A stretch of 64,000 nt of DNA from Ursus arctos (GCF_023065955.2 NW_026622874.1:6430001-6494000); one strand, 5' to 3'; counted from the stretch's first letter, positions 12,843 to 26,122 are shown. Notes: generated by a model not told the origin, from the letters alone. Program-made: numbers and translations.

Positions 12843-14035
12843 CAACAGGCTGGATGTGATGACCAAGTTAATACACGCAGAGCTCCTGCAACAGAGCCAG
12901 GCACATGGGAGTCCAGGCATGCGACCCACACCCGTGCCCTTCACCCTGATAGTGGGGACACTCTCCGCCCATCTCGTAACTAGGGAGGGGATGGGGGCAA
13001 TGGTCCATACCACTCTGTCTGCTTGTCGCCCACGAGTACGGGACAAAACTTTCCCTGGGGGCTTGTGAGGCCCTTGGCTCTGGGCCCCTGATCCCCAGCC
13101 CCATGCCCCCCGTTCCCTCTCCCTGGCTGGCTCAACGCCAGACCCTGACTCCCACCCCCTCTAGGGTGCAGGAATCCTATCACCGCAGCAGCCCAGATCC
13201 AGCCCTGGGGACAGTTAGATTGCTCGATAAGGAATTCCACAAGGGCCCACCCCTTTGCCCTCAGAAAGGCGCCCGCTGCTCACAGGGCAGAGACTGGGGG
13301 ACAGGAACCAGACTCAAGGGCCAAAGTCTATTAGTGAGTAAGTCCCCAAGGAAACCCCTCAGGGCTGCCTTGGGACTGGGTCAGGGACAATATCTCCAAC
13401 ACTGTGTCCCTTCCTGGCAACGATAAGCTCCCCCGTTGGGCTCCCCGAGATGGGTGTTTCTGTGAGGTCACCACGACCTTTGCTGTGTCTGGTCACCAGT
13501 TCTTTTTGCCAACTTCACTCGGTCCCCCTTACTCTGGAAACAACACGTATAGCTTCCTTGGGGGTCCACCTGTCCCTCACTCTCCAGCCACGAAATCTGG
13601 GGGGGGACAGATCTTGGCCCCCAACTCCTAAGGTGGGCCCATGCCACAGGCCTGGTCAATCCAAGCACTCCGGTCCCCAGGCCACAGTACCAACTCGGAG
13701 ATGGGCATATGATTCAAACCAGGTCAGTTCCAGAAGTTTTCCCGGACCAAGTGGGGCGAAACCCCTCCTTCCACCGGAATTGCTAGTTTAGACAGTCACC
13801 ACAGGGCATCTGGGAGCCACCATGCAGAAATAGCCCACCTAGAATTCAAACAATATAGGGGAGTGGAAGTAGGGTCAAGAGATGGGAAGAGAAACTGAGT
13901 CCTGAGCACATCCCTGAGTGCCTGGATCCAGCAAGGCCTGAAATCCACCAGGTCAGTGAAACAATACAGTCCCTCTTCTGTGTAAGCCAGTCGAGCTGGC
14001 TTCCTGATCTTCCAAAGGAAAGATGATCGCCCACC
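12843..14035. other. Intronic sequence without recognised genes
   Basis: Unique-looking DNA. ORFs on both strands are short and show no domain or clear splice structure. Confidence 0.45.
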
Positions 14036-14165
14036 ACCATCTGTTCCCAGAGCTCTATGTGTATTAACCCTCACGTGACAACCAGCCTGTGAAGTGGGTA
14101 TTGTTAACATCAGGTTCTGAGGCACAAAGACCTGCCCAAAGTGAGACAGGGCAGAGCCAGGGATG
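14036..14165 (-). mobile_element. MIR SINE, antisense
   Basis: GTATTAACCCTCACGTGACA, then CTGTGAAGTGGGTATTGTTA, TTCTGAGGCACAAAGACC and GGGCAGAGCCAGGGATG follow the reverse-complement MIR consensus. Confidence 0.75.
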
Positions 14166-14365
14166 GCGAGGCAGTGCCCCACTCTGGGAAAGCAGCGGCA
14201 CGCGGTAACTAACCCGTGGGGGCGTCTAGACCGCCAGGATCGGAACTGCCCAGATAACAGCTGTGGTTGCCAGACTGACTCAGCGAGTTGTGCACAAGGC
14301 CAACGGCATCACCCGCCACGGGCCCCGGGCCCGGGACGACCTCCAGCCTGCCTCCCCCGGGAGGC

Positions 14366-14386
14366 GGGGGGGGGGGGGGGGGGGGG
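14366..14386 (+). repeat. G21 homopolymer
   Basis: A run of 21 guanines follows GGAGGC. It could form a G-quadruplex on the plus strand. Its length may be uncertain because such runs are error-prone in sequencing. Confidence 0.8.
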
Positions 14387-15330
14387 AACACGTGGTCACC
14401 TCCCACTACTGCCTCTCGCCCTGGCTCTGACGCTGCCCTGTGACCTGGGACAGTCTCCCTCTTGCCTCCAAGCTTTGGAGTCCATGTCTGCAAAACGAGA
14501 CACCTGGAAGGCACATTCCCCAAGAGCCCTTCCAGCTCTAAGATTTTGTGACCGTGGTCCTGCCAAACGGAAGAATGCCATTCTGGCAGAAGCCACACCG
14601 TGGGGTCTACGACCTTCCCGCTCAGCGAGGGGCCGGAAGCACCTGGGGGACATTGAAGTGTTGGCTCAGAGGCTGTCCCAGCAGCCAGCAGGTGGCCGTG
14701 CCCCGGGTCAGGCAGCCAGAGGGCCTGGTTCGCAGGAATCCTGCCCAGTGGCAGACCCAGGGACTGTGCTTGTCCCGGCCCCCCCACCCCGCCTACAGAT
14801 CGGCACCCCCCTGCACCGCCTCTGAGTGGGGGCCTACAGCCACTGCCCTGTTGCTCCCTGACCTGCTCTGCCTTCCGTCTCCCCGTCTCCCCTGGCCAGG
14901 GGACAAGTAACCTCCCCACCTCGAGTCTCCCGGCTTCATGAGGCCGGCACAGGGGCCCGGACGGCGCCGAGAGCCCGCAGCATCCGAGGCATTTCGTAAA
15001 ACACCTGCTGTGTGCTGTTAAGTGAGCACAGTGGACATTATTAGAAACACAGACCGAAAAGAGCCCCCATTCGTGTTTCCCGAGAAACTTCGTGTTCCCA
15101 AGATCAAATGCCATTTCGGTGACCTTGACCTTGGACACCTGTGCGGAGCTGTGAATGTCCCTCCGTGGAGGAAGGGGACTGCACGGGCTTCTTCAGTGAG
15201 CAGGGTGCCGGGTCCCTGGAGTAGCCAGTTACTGGCTGTGTTTGTTCCGTAGCATCTCACCGCCTCTCTGTCCTGTCTGTCTGTCCATGCCCGCACAGCA
15301 GCTCTGACAACACAGTGTTTTGGGTTTTTG
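14387..15330. other. Intronic sequence without recognised genes
   Basis: A 309-codon minus-strand open frame spans 14209-15138 and is the longest in the window. It opens at GTG rather than ATG, its poly-Pro stretch is simply the complement of the G21 run, and no domain is recognisable. It is treated as chance. Confidence 0.5.
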
Positions 15331-15434
15331 GGTTTTTTTTAAGTAGGCTCCACGCCCAATGCGGGGCTTGAACTCACGGTCAAGACCTGAGAACAAGAGT
15401 TGGGCACTCCACCCACTGAGCCATCAGGTGCCCT
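15331..15434 (-). mobile_element. Short (tRNA-part only) Can-SINE
   Basis: A T-run is followed by AAGTAGGCTCCACGCCCAAT, GGGGCTTGAACTCACG and the head complement GAGCCATCAGGTGCCC. The CT-rich body of the long form is absent. Confidence 0.82.
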
Positions 15435-15948
15435 CGACCACGCAGGTGTTTAAGCAACTTTGTTAACAGGCCTCCGGGACACAGAATTGGGGAGCAGGAG
15501 AGGGAAGAGGTTCTCAGGGGTAAACCCGGGGTCCGCAATCCCCCCGGGGATCCATGAGCTGGGACTGAAGAGCATTACTTCTGTATTTACTCTAACCTCT
15601 AACTCAATGTTCGCATTTCCTCTCACTACAGATGCAGACAAGAGCCACAATAATATTAGTAGAACCTGGGCTTCGTCATCAACAGAAATCAGATATTCCG
15701 CGCCACAGCGCAGCTGGGGAGATGTCTCAAAATATCATCGACGCGAATCACTATTCAAAGTTACGGCACATACTCGACCCAAGGCTGGATCTTCCCGTTT
15801 AATGTATTAATAGAGAAGCATGGTTTTTCAGTATACAAATTTGGTTTTTTTTTTTTAATAATTATTGATAATTTTGAAAATTATTTTTCAGTATCCTTGG
15901 TTTCCTTTGTGATTCTAAGTATTAAAAGCATTTAAAATGCATTTTTAA

Positions 15949-16148
15949 GTTCTTTTTTTTAAGATTTTATTTATTTATTCAACAGAGATAGAGACAGCCA
16001 GCGAGAGAGGGAACACAAGCAGGGGGAGTGGGAGAGGAAGAAGCAGGCTCCCAGGGGAGGAGCCTGATGTGGGGCTCGATCCCACAATGCTGGGATCACG
16101 CCCTGAGCCGAAGGCAGACGCTCAACCGCTGTGCCACCCAGGCGCCCC
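15949..16148 (-). mobile_element. Can-SINE with perfect target-site duplication
   Basis: A full-length antisense element runs from TTTTAAGATTTTATTTATTT to GCCACCCAGGCGCCCC. The 16-base flank TAAAATGCATTTTTAA occurs exactly at 15933-15948 and 16149-16164. Confidence 0.96.
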
Positions 16149-16263
16149 TAAAATGCATTTTTAAAAGACCCACTATTCTGAGAAGAGGTCCCAGTCTTTA
16201 CCAGACAGTTAAAGGGTCCAACAGCACCAAAACAAGGTTCGGAACCTCTGGATTTGGGTCTTT

Positions 16264-16459
16264 TTTTTTTTTTAAGATCTTATTTATTTATTTGAGAGAG
16301 ACAGTGAGCAGGGGAGGAGCAGAGGGGGAGAGAGAGAGACAAGCAGACTCTACGGTGAGGGCAGAGCCCCACGCGGGGCTCGATCCCATGACCCTGAGAT
16401 CATGACCTGAGCCAAAATCAAGAGTGGGATGTTTCACCAAATGAGCCCCCCAGGCGCCC
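16264..16459 (-). mobile_element. Can-SINE with perfect target-site duplication
   Basis: This antisense element has a T-run, TTATTTATTTATTTGAGAGA, GGGGCTCGATCCCATGACC and a CAGGCGCCCC head complement. The flank CTGGATTTGGGTCTTT is repeated exactly at 16248-16263 and 16460-16475. Confidence 0.96.
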
Positions 16460-16475
16460 CTGGATTTGGGTCTTT

Positions 16476-17540
16476 CTGATATCTCCTCCAGTTCAGACTC
16501 TAGAAGGCCATTTGGAGGCTCCGAGTGCCGGGGAAGGAGGGAGGTGTGACCAGAGAGGAGCTCCCAGGGGATGCTGGTCAGAGGAAGGGAACCCCGTGGA
16601 GGCACGTGGCTCAGCAGGTAGATTAGCAAACTCCCCCACCCACCCCCGAGACCACTCTGGTCTACACCCCGTCTCTGGTCTATACCTGAGTCTACAACAC
16701 TGACTCAAGATTCTGAGCTTTTTTCTCCTGCTGGAGGCACTCTGCTTAGATCTTCTCTCCTACTCTCCAGATTTTTATTGTATTTTATATGGTGCTTGTG
16801 GGCACCGCTGGGTGTTCTGACACTGCCGCGTGCTCTGGAGGAGCCCCGTTGCTAAGAAACAAATCCCAGATGTATCTTCAAACACACATCTCCATAAAAG
16901 CACATTCCTCCATGCCCGGCTCCATTCTGCCTGTTCTTGGGCTACTGAGGTTAAACCAGCCGCTGTTCTCCAAAGGTCTCATTTGGAGCCTCAAGGAAAA
17001 CCCGATTAGCTGCTTTAATTACCCAGAGGCGCCACTGTCAGAGCTCAGGGCGAGGGCCGTCGGCAGAAAGAGGGGCACCGTCCTGGCCCCGGCAGCCTGC
17101 AGACTCCGAGCAGGGAGGGTACTTGGGAAGAGGGGACCCCAGAAGGCCCCCGTTCAGGCGGAGGGGGCGAGAGGGGCCCTGACAGCTGGACACAGCTCAA
17201 GGGACCAGCGAGCTACAGCCCTGTCCTGGGCTGTCCTGTCCTTTCGGCATTTCCAGGAACCACTGGGCTCACCATTCCCTGCAGAGCGGTTCCAAGTAAA
17301 ACATGCTTTAGACCAAATCTGACCACAGCTTCTCTCCCGGGAAGGCCCCAGGCTTCCCTGGTGTTTCCACCACACAGGGCAGACCAAGGCCTCCGGCGTG
17401 GGATGCCACCCTCGCCTCCCAGCCTTGAAGGCAGAGAGGGTGGGCGGCAGACCCTGCTATCGCGCCCACTCCTGCTTTCCTGCTCCTCCTCCCCGGGCTC
17501 GGCTTCGGGGGCATTTGAGGGCGTCACAGGCTGAGGCTCC
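16476..17540. other. Intronic sequence without recognised genes
   Basis: Unique-looking DNA with short ORFs only. No repeat could be named and no exon is supported. Confidence 0.45.
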
Positions 17541-17640
17541 CCAGCAGTGAGTGTTTCTCAAAGGGGGTTCTTTTTTCAAAAATGCAACTGGACATTGAAC
17601 AGCCTTCCTGGGAGATTCTGATGCACCCTGAGGTTCACAG
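17541..17640 (+). mobile_element. Possible MER5-type DNA transposon fragment
   Basis: AGTGTTTCTCAAAGGGGG, then AAAATGCAACTGGAC, and GGAGATTCTGATGCACCC resemble the ends of MER5A, with the centre poorly matched. Confidence 0.45.
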
Positions 17641-17875
17641 GACCTCACGTTGGCCGTGTCCCTGGCTAGTTAGTCTGTTCCGAAATGACTGAGCACCTGC
17701 TGTGAGCCAGGGGGTCACCCTCGGGGGGAGCAGAGCGGAGGACGGACCGTCCTTGGTGCCACCGGCCCGCAGTCTAGGGGTCCTGCTGGTTCCCACAGCA
17801 TCCGTCCTCTCGAAGCTACCACGGCGGCAGGGCTGGCCCCACCCCAACACACATTCCCAGATGAGAGTAGCATTT

Positions 17876-18435
17876 AACCGGAAAAAAATAATTAAAACAT
17901 GGGCAGAGGACCTGAACGGACATTTCTCCAACAACGACGTGCATGTGGCCAACCGATACACCAACATCACGAATCACCAGGGAAACGCAAATCAAAGCCT
18001 CGAGGAGCTCTCCCCTCACACCTGTCTGAATGGCCATCATCGAAAAGACGACAGGTGCTGGCGAGGATGTGGAGGAAAGGGACCCTGGGGCGCAGTCGGT
18101 GGGAATGCGGACTGGGAATCCGCTCTGGGAAACAGCATGAAGGGTCCTCAAAAACTTGAAGCACCGTATGCCCCAGTGATTTCACGTCTAGGAATGAAAT
18201 CACCGTCTCAGAGAGATGTTCAGCGCAGCCTACTGGCCAAGCTAAACGTCCGTCGACAGACGAACAAAGAAAATGTGGAATATTCACAGTGGAATCTTAT
18301 CCCGCTTCAAAATCAGAATAAAACTGCCGTTTGCGACATGAATGAAGCTGGAGGGTTTGCGGCTCCGTGATCTAAGCCAGACACAGAAAGACCCACGCTG
18401 CGTGATCGCACGTGTGCAATCAAAAAAGCACCAAG
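17876..18435 (+). mobile_element. L1 LINE, 3' end of ORF2, decayed
   Basis: The sequence follows the 3' end of L1 ORF2 in sense orientation. It reads ACATGGGCAGAGGACCTGAA, GGACATTTCTCCAACAACG, GGAAACGCAAATCAAAGCC, GGCGAGGATGTGGAGGAAAG, GAAAATGTGGAATATTCACA and CAGACACAGAAAGACC. A partial open frame still shows residues such as WAEDLNGHF and NHQGNANQS. It has many substitutions and small deletions, and the upstream parts of L1 are missing. It is a non-functional 5'-truncated copy. Confidence 0.88.
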
Positions 18436-18534
18436 TTCAGTGACAGAGAAGAATGGTGGTTACGGGAGGCTGCACCACGGGGGAGCGGGGAGAGACAAGA
18501 ATCAATGCCTTTGGAGCCTGGAAAAGACATGGGA

Positions 18535-18712
18535 TCCTCGCTCTGCTCCGGGCTCTATTCCAAGCAGTTTCTGTGTAACCACCCATTTCATCTTCAAGAG
18601 TCCTGTGAGGCGTGTCCTGTCATTGCCCCCGTGTTGCGGACGAAGACACTGAGGCACAGAGAGGTTAAGTCACTTGCCCAAGGTCACACAGCTCTCCCGT
18701 GGTACAGTGGGA
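18535..18712 (-). mobile_element. MIR SINE, antisense
   Basis: GGGCTCTATTCCAAGCAG, CATCTTCAAGAGTCCTGTGA, ACACTGAGGCACAGAGAGG and TCACTTGCCCAAGGTCACAC are the ordered landmarks of a reverse-complement MIR, well preserved in the core. Confidence 0.85.
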
Positions 18713-21700
18713 TCCAGGAGGGATTCCCCCAGCAAAACAAATTAGTAATAGCCGGCAAGCGGTCACCAAGACTCAGGGAAGCACTTGCGCACGAAAATTC
18801 TGGATCCTTGGCTCGCCATCATCAAATGCTCTTCCATTTGAGGACCCGCAGGGGCTCTCTCTCTCCCACGTCCCCTCCTCTGGGCAGTGCAGCAGGTGGT
18901 TGGACTGTTTCCTGCCAAAGGATGAAAGCTTCCCGCTCCTGACGAGGGGAGCATCTCAGAAGGCCATGCCAGAGGGCAAAGCTCCCCACTGCACCACGCA
19001 CTGACCCAAAGAGGAGGGAGGTGCCCACCACCCCCCACCCCTGCATCAGTCCTGGGATGCTGCAATACTGCTCAGCAGGAGCCTCCCCTCTCCTCCTCAC
19101 CTCCCACCAGCCCCAGCCGAGAGCCAAGCTGCCTGCTACCGAGGCATTATTTAAAAAAAAAAAAAAAAAAACCCTTTACATTAAATGTGTGTTACAAGGA
19201 GAGGCGGGCGTCGCGCGGGCGTTGGGGCCCGCTCCGGCTGGGACGGTGAGCCACTTTCCGGCCGCGTGACCTGCCAAACTCCTCCGGCAATTCAGGGCAA
19301 ACAAAAATGCCTGGGGAGCCCTCTAAGCAGCACGCCATCCCCCCCAACCTTGCCAGCCTGCCACAGCCCCGCAGCCCAGGCACCAGCTCACGGCCTGGCG
19401 TCCACAGTGGGGCTCAGCCCGGACCTCCCCAGGGCGAGCCCTGCCTCACTATTCCAGATGCACAGAATGTCAGCCCACGCTCCGGGTTCGTCTTCCTCCT
19501 CTTCGACAGACACACTCAACGAACCCTAGGTCGGCAGCAGCCGCTGTAGCCACAGACTCCTGTAGACGGGCCAGTCCACTGGCCTTTCCCACTTCGCGAG
19601 GACAAGACTGTGTGCCGCGCTCTGCGCCTTTCTAGCGAACTTCCCAACACGGCCTTGCTCAGTGCACATTTCGGGCATCCATCAGCGTGCCAGCGGACAC
19701 GTGCATACGCAACCTCTCCCGGACACCGTGGTTCGGCTTGCAAGAGATGGAGATGGGGGAACTCCGCCACTCGGGGAGTCTGGCACGTTCTCCTCTGGGT
19801 GGCCCTGTTTGAATTTCTGGTACTACATAAATAAAAACAGTCAACACAATGGCTTTCTAGTAATTCATAATTCCTTATGATTCATGACTCTGTATGATTC
19901 AAACCCCTCAGCTCAGTTAGGCAGCGCCTGGCATCGAGTGCCCGGCCCGACACCGCAGAGCCTCTGTTCTGTCATCTCAGGCTGACACACTTCCACCTGC
20001 AACTCCTTCTTCTGGCCATTTTTCTCCCCAAACATTCTTAGTTATTAGAAATTTCTCTCTTATTTGTTCTGCCTCTCCCTTCATCTCTCTGTATATTCCA
20101 TTCTCTGGGAAATAAAGCTTAATGGGGAAGACTGTGAGCCAAAGCAAATGTCTAGCATCATTGATATGAAGTTTGGTGGCACTGAGACCATTAAACTCTT
20201 CTTCTAATTAAACCTGCTTTTTCTCAACTACAGGCATTCTAGAGGACTGTAAAATGCTTTCTTATTCAATGTCTTCTTGTTTTAACAGCTAATATTTTTT
20301 ACATTTTTACTTCGTATTCTTTTCCATTGCAAACGTCCAGCATCTTAGCAGTATTGTGAATTAAAATGGAATTTTTTTTTGGGGGGGGGGGATGAAATTT
20401 GTTCAAGGGGTTAGAGTCTCCAGGCTCTCTACCACCCCTCGGGCAGCTCCAAGGTCGGGTCCTCCAAGGCTTTGGGAAGGTTTGGTGAGAGAGTGCAAGT
20501 CACTCTGACATGGAAAGGACCACGGATGGGCCAAGCAGGTGCCCGTGACCCACCACCCGGTGGTGGGCCCCATTCTCCCCTGGGCCTGGTCAGAAGCCTC
20601 AAGTGTCGGGTGTGGTGATTAGGGGGCTAGGTCTCTGCCATGACGTGGACCCCTGGAATCAGATTTGCAGCATTTGAGGGAGGCAGCAATGGGGCGGCTG
20701 CCAAATTCACCACCTACTTCCCCCCCAACACTGCGTATCAACCTCAGCCTTCAATGTGCAAAAATCCCCACCAAAAAAAATCATGTTTATGGAAATTATA
20801 TCACCATGGCAACTGTAAAGGTCTCACAAGTATTTTTAAAATAGCAAATTAACAAAACCCACTTATAAAAATCTAAAATCTGCTCCTTTATGAGCATTAG
20901 TGAACATACAGGTTCTAACAAACACAAAATGTGTTTTGCGGCGTGAGGGCCGGAAGTCAGTAAAAAGGGCTCCCGACCCCAGGTTCACGGGGACGGAGGG
21001 TTGAACCTGTGAAAACAAAGTTTTATTTTTCTAGTGAGAGCTCGCACTTTGGATTTATTCTGGAAAATGACACCAAGCTCTCCGGGTGCAGAAAAATGTG
21101 GGTAAGAGACCTGCGTTGCTGAAATACTAATTTTTTACTTGCTATTTTCACATCGCTGATATTATTACCTTCCCCACCCTGCAAGACGATTCCATTTTTA
21201 ACTCATAGGTTTTTAGCCATTGCATAAGCTTCTGCCGCTGTGAGTTCGCCTGGCTGGATCGCTATTATAAAGCCTGCTTCTCAGAAGTCTGCACACAGAT
21301 CACGCAGGAGGGGGAGCAAACCGGATTCAGAAGAACCCAGCTCGGACCTCTCTGCTTTTTAAAAATGCAATTGGTGCGGCTCGCAAAGGGGCTCCTTGCA
21401 AGTATGCAAGTAGACGGCGTGCTAATTTTCCGTGTCTTTTGTGAAGACTTTACACGTAACGGGTGTGTTTTGATGACTCTTCTCATAATGAGGAATCACT
21501 GGGGGCCTTAGCAACTCAAACACTGCGGGTTCTTTCTGTGTGAAGAGGAAGAAACATCGAACCACGCAGTGAGGACTTCATTCTTTGCCGGGTCCCAGGC
21601 TCCAAAGGGGCGGGGTGGGGAGCCGAAGGGAATGGGGATGCGAAAAGCAAAACGCTGGGTCTTAGGGAGCGGAGAGTACGCTGGACAGAGGTGGTGATCG

Positions 21701-24480
21701 GCTTGTGGTGCCTTCTGGTTATCTAAGGAAGCGAAAGAGGGGGTGCCAGCAGTAGCCAGATGGTGCCTCTTCCGAAGTGATCATCACAGCAGAGACAGAT
21801 CCAGAAGTATCACTGATGGGTGGGGAGCGAGTTCCTCCAAGTTCGACGTCTGCAGTCCGTGGGGAAGGCGGGAAGGGGGGAGGCGGCGTGGGGGGCAGTC
21901 CAGAGGGAAAGCAAATGAAGGGGGCACCTGGCTGGTCAGGAGGCGAGAGTGTGAAAACCGTACAGGACACACGGAAGAGGACCCCCCGCCGGGACGCCAG
22001 GGAGTCGCGCTCGGCCCGGCCCCCCGGCCCACTTGGGAACGCGGCATGTCACGAGCATGAGAGCCATTTGGAAGCTGGACGCCCACACTCAGCTGGCAGG
22101 AAGCTCCGGCTCTGTGTACTGGCTGTTCCAGAGCTTCCAGGAGGAAGACTGTGCTAGAACCAACTTCTGTAGGAAAATGGGGGGTGGGGGTGGTCATGGT
22201 GCCAAGCTGGCAGGTCGGGATCCCCCAGCCCCGTGAAGCCCGCAACACCAGCTCTGCACCCAGGGGGTCCCGGCAGGAACCGGGCTTGAGCCAGGCTCTT
22301 AATGAAGGGGCTGTTGCTTTGACAGAGGTCGGGGTGGAAGGGACCACAGGGAGAGTTGAAATGCTGGGGACCCGCAGCAGCAGGAGGCCGTTCCCAGGCT
22401 GGGCCTGAAGGCCCAGGGAGAGGGAAGGGGGAGTTGTCTGAGTCTGGAGAGGGCTGGAGGGCAGAAGCCATGGTCAAAGGCAGGAAGCCGGAGGAGCCAA
22501 CGCCCTACCTCTCTCCCCCTCTCCTCCATCCCCGCCCAAGGCCTCTCTGTCCAACACACCTACGGCCGGCGAGGCAGGCCCGCACTCCGGGCTCAGGGCA
22601 GGCCAGGGAAGAGATGCGGGGCCAGGGAGACAGGCGGTGGAAGGATCCTCTCCTGCCCATCTCTGCAACGGCAGGGCTCAGTCCTTCAGAACATGAAAGC
22701 ATGAAATCAGCCAGGACCAGCAAGACGAGCGACTGGAGCAGAGCCTCCATTTGCCTCCTGACTTAAAGGTACAGGCTGCCAATGGCCCTGATCTGATATC
22801 TTCGACTATCTCGGCACAAAGAGGCAGGACTAATAAGCACCCCTGCTTCGAACAGGTACAAAGAGGGGCCTGGACAGGGACAGTGAGCTCCACCAGCGCA
22901 TGGCGCCCTCACGGCAGAGCCGGAAGGAAAAGCCGGGATACGGGCTCTTAGCCCGGCAGAGGCCACACTCTCCTTCCCGGCTCATTATCGGCCAGCAGGT
23001 ATGCTGGGATCCTGCTGCGTGCTCTGCGCTGGACCAACAGTCAGGAGAGACACGCAGAAAAGGTGTCATCAAAGAGACAAGACCAACCCACAGGATAAAT
23101 GGGAAAGCCGAAAATGAGAGCGGCAGGTAGACCAGATGATCCGAAAGCATAGCTGCTTGATTTTAAAGCACATTCTACCCACCACTCCACTTCCTCCCCC
23201 CAGTCAGTGTTATCGATCTCCAGACTTGTAAGAATCACGACTGGTGCTGGTCGGGGGTGGTGTGTGGGGAACCCCAAACAGAATGTGAAATGATGGGATG
23301 CAAACAGCACTGGGGAGACCTAGGTGCTCGCCCGCTGCCTTCCCCTGGTCTGCCTTCGAGGAGTGCTCTGGTCAGTCTCCGAGCATGCCTGAGGACGTAC
23401 ACAGGGGAGAGCCGGCCCTTGAATCCTCAGGGGAGCCCACACAGGGAGCGTGAGAACATCCCTCAGCATCGGCTGCATTGGGCTCAAGGGAGAGCTCTCA
23501 GGAAAGATAAAACACACAACAGTCCCATCCAAGAGTGGGTGCAAGCGATCGGGTATCTTGCCAAAGCCATGGCTTTTCTCAGCTTTCCTTCAGTTCAGAT
23601 CAATTCCCAAGCACCAAGGCCCCTCTTCTCAGGATGTATCAAACTCGGAGTCCAGCCCCAGGCATGGAGGCCCGAGACCAACCAAACCTGGCCTCACCCA
23701 ACCTGCGAGATTTGGTGCGTCCTCCACGGCCCCCTTTCTGCTTCCGACCTCTAAGAACCCCAGTTATTGGGGCCTAAGATGGTTATGTTTTTGTTCATTT
23801 CTTTTCCACTTCTGAGTCAGGCCACGGAGTGATTTCTGGAAGATTCCACTTGCATGTTCAACCACAGGACCCCTCGGAGCCAAGGATAAGTGGAGGCTCT
23901 CCCACGCTCTCCTGGTGTGACGGCATGACACACACATTGGCGGTTGGTTTGAGGTTGGCTTCTTTGAGGTCCATGAATGATTCTCGGACGCCACAGGGAG
24001 CTGTCACCCAGGAATAACCAAGAAATGAGACTTCTCCAGAAGAGATCTGAGGCATCAGGACCTGCTCCAGCTGTGGCGGCAGCGTTCAGATTCCTGGTCG
24101 ACCCCAGAGGCAGGCTGCACAAGCAGCGGGCTTAGTCCCAACCGGCCGCTGCAAGGGAAGCTCGCTACGTGCTCCTTGTATCTCCCAGCCTCCTGGGAAA
24201 CTCAGTTCTGTCATACCCGAGCCTGCGCTGATGGGACAGAGGGACAGCTCACACTCCCGAAGGCCTGCAATAACCTTCCGCGTGACCTTGGGGTCTGCAG
24301 GGTAGGCGTCCCGGGGAAAACCTCTTCTGGGGATCTGGGCCCTGCACACCAATGCCACCTCTCCAATGATTCTGTCCCAGAGGCCCCAGATGGCCCCCGA
24401 GTTAGTGAGAACCGGCAGACCTCAGGTGATAAGAAAGAACTTCCTTAGGGTACAGTACTTAGGATTTAGCTGCAATTGCC
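18713..24480. other. Intronic sequence without recognised genes
   Basis: Contains an A19-class run near 19152 and a T/G run near 20370. The part at 19800-21500 is AT-rich, and the sequence from 21600 is GC-rich. No repeat family or exon is recognisable with confidence. The ORFs are short and overlapping. Confidence 0.4.
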
Positions 24481-24499
24481 ATGTCTGAACAGTCTGAGC

Positions 24500-25150
24500 G
24501 TTATTTGGCTTTTAACTATATAATTTTATAACTTTCATTTTAAAATACGTCCACACTTGCAGAAAGGTTTCAGGAATAATACAGGGAACTCCTGCCTCCC
24601 CTTTATCCAGATTACCAATTCTTAATACTTCGCTACGTTTGTCATTCTCTTTCTTCCATATTATTATTTATTTTTCCTGAACCCCTTGGAATAGGCTACA
24701 TACATCACGGCTCTTCACCCCTTAATACTTCAATGTGTTTCTAGCAACGAAGTTGTGTCTGTACATATTCACAGCCCAGTTACTGGTTTTAGGAAATCGT
24801 AACATGGATACAATACTGATCTAATCGACAGCCCATATTCCAATTTTGCCAGTTGTCTCAATAACGTCTCTCTTGGGCTCCTTTACTCCTCCGGCACGGG
24901 ATCCAATCCAAGATTATGCTTTGCATTCAGTTCTCAAGTTTTTTTAGTCTTCTTTAATCTTTCGTGACCACGATGCCGTTGAAGAATACCGGCTGGGTTT
25001 TTGTAGAATGCCCCTCAGCGTGGGCTCCTCTGGTCCTTGCTCGGTAGATTCGGGCCATGCACCCCAGGTTGGGATCCTGCACAGGTGATGTTGTGTCCCT
25101 CCCAGGGGACCTACCAGGAGGCAGATGTCTGTCTGTCCCACCTCCGTGAT
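24500..25150. mobile_element. Old L1 (L1M-type) fragment
   Basis: CAGAAAGGTTTCAGGAATAA, ACAGCCCATATTCCAATTTT, GCCAGTTGTCTCAATAACGT, GGGATCCAATCCAAGATTAT and GATGTTGTGTCCCTCCCAGG match, in order, a region common in old L1M-type elements. It is diverged and non-coding. Orientation is not asserted. Confidence 0.6.
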
Positions 25151-25159
25151 GCTTATCCT

Positions 25160-25450
25160 TAAACCGTTTCATTGGGATATAATTCACATACCATAGCTTT
25201 CACCCATTTCATAATGCAGCGTGCAACCAAGCACAGTCCATTTTAGGACGTTTTTGCCACCCCAGAACCCCCCTAGGCATTAGCAGTCCCCCCATGTGCT
25301 CCCTGCCACACTCCTCGGCCACGTTGCCCTCCGCCTCTATTCGTCGGTCCATTCTAGACTGTTCATATAAATGCAACCGTACAGTGTGGGGTCTTTTGGG
25401 ACTGGCTTCCCTCATCTGGTGTCATGTTTTCAAGGTCCAGGTGATACTAT
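25160..25450. mobile_element. Old L1M-type 3'UTR fragment
   Basis: TTCATTGGGATATAATTCAC, ATACCATAGCTTTCACCC, GCGTGCAACCAAGC, CATTAGCAGTCCCCCC, CATTCTAGACTGTTCATATA and TGTCATGTTTTCAAGGTCC follow a well-known L1M 3' region. Confidence 0.7.
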
Positions 25451-26104
25451 TCAGTTCACTCGGTCGAGATGCTGTATGATTACTCCCTTTTCAAATTGCG
25501 AGCGTTCTGTGGAAGCACTTCAAGATCCTGCAATGATCCTGCTCCCCATGAAAATTTCCCGCTAGATTTAACTGGATGGCTATTGCCCAAAGCAATCTTT
25601 ATTAAAACGGTTTGCTGAGACAGATCGTCTCCACGGCCCCCCCCCCCCCACTTCTCAGCCATTAGCGATTAGCTATACCACTTGAAAGGATGGATGGTGG
25701 CGTGGCTTTTCTCAGTAAGCTTGGGACTGTCCCAATGGACCCCCCACAGAGCAGGTGCTCTGTCCCAGCAAAGGGGCAGCCAACACCCCTCCTCTGCCCC
25801 ACGTCCCTCCCCTGAGCGGCCGGGACACCAAGGATTCCTCAGAGACACACACGCTGCCTGCAACCTTGGAACTCTGTCCCCCACTTCCCTCTGTGCTGGG
25901 AAGGCTGAGGAGTGACATGAAAGCCTGTGTCCCTTGGGCTTGGGGTCCCTAGGTTCAAGGAACAGGGAGCCGCTCTCTGTCCCACCTTTACAACAGGAAA
26001 TCAATATGCATTTACTTTAGCTTGCATGCAACCGGGGTGCTAGGCGCCCGGCGAGGCAGAGGCAAGTCACACACAGCCCTGACCCGCAAGGGAACGATTC
26101 ACGC
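25451..26104. other. Intronic sequence without recognised genes
   Basis: Contains a C-rich run near 25638 and short ORFs only. I see no exon or named repeat. Confidence 0.4.
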
Positions 26105-26122
26105 AAGATTAAGACAACAGAG

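Noticed and set aside
14209..15138. 309-codon minus-strand open frame, the longest in the window
   Set aside because: It opens at GTG, contains a poly-Pro stretch that is merely the complement of the G21 run, and has no recognisable domain. Chance in GC-rich DNA is the better explanation.
17702..18370. 222-codon plus-strand open frame
   Set aside because: Its second half is decayed L1 ORF2 and the first half is unrelated sequence. It is not a gene.
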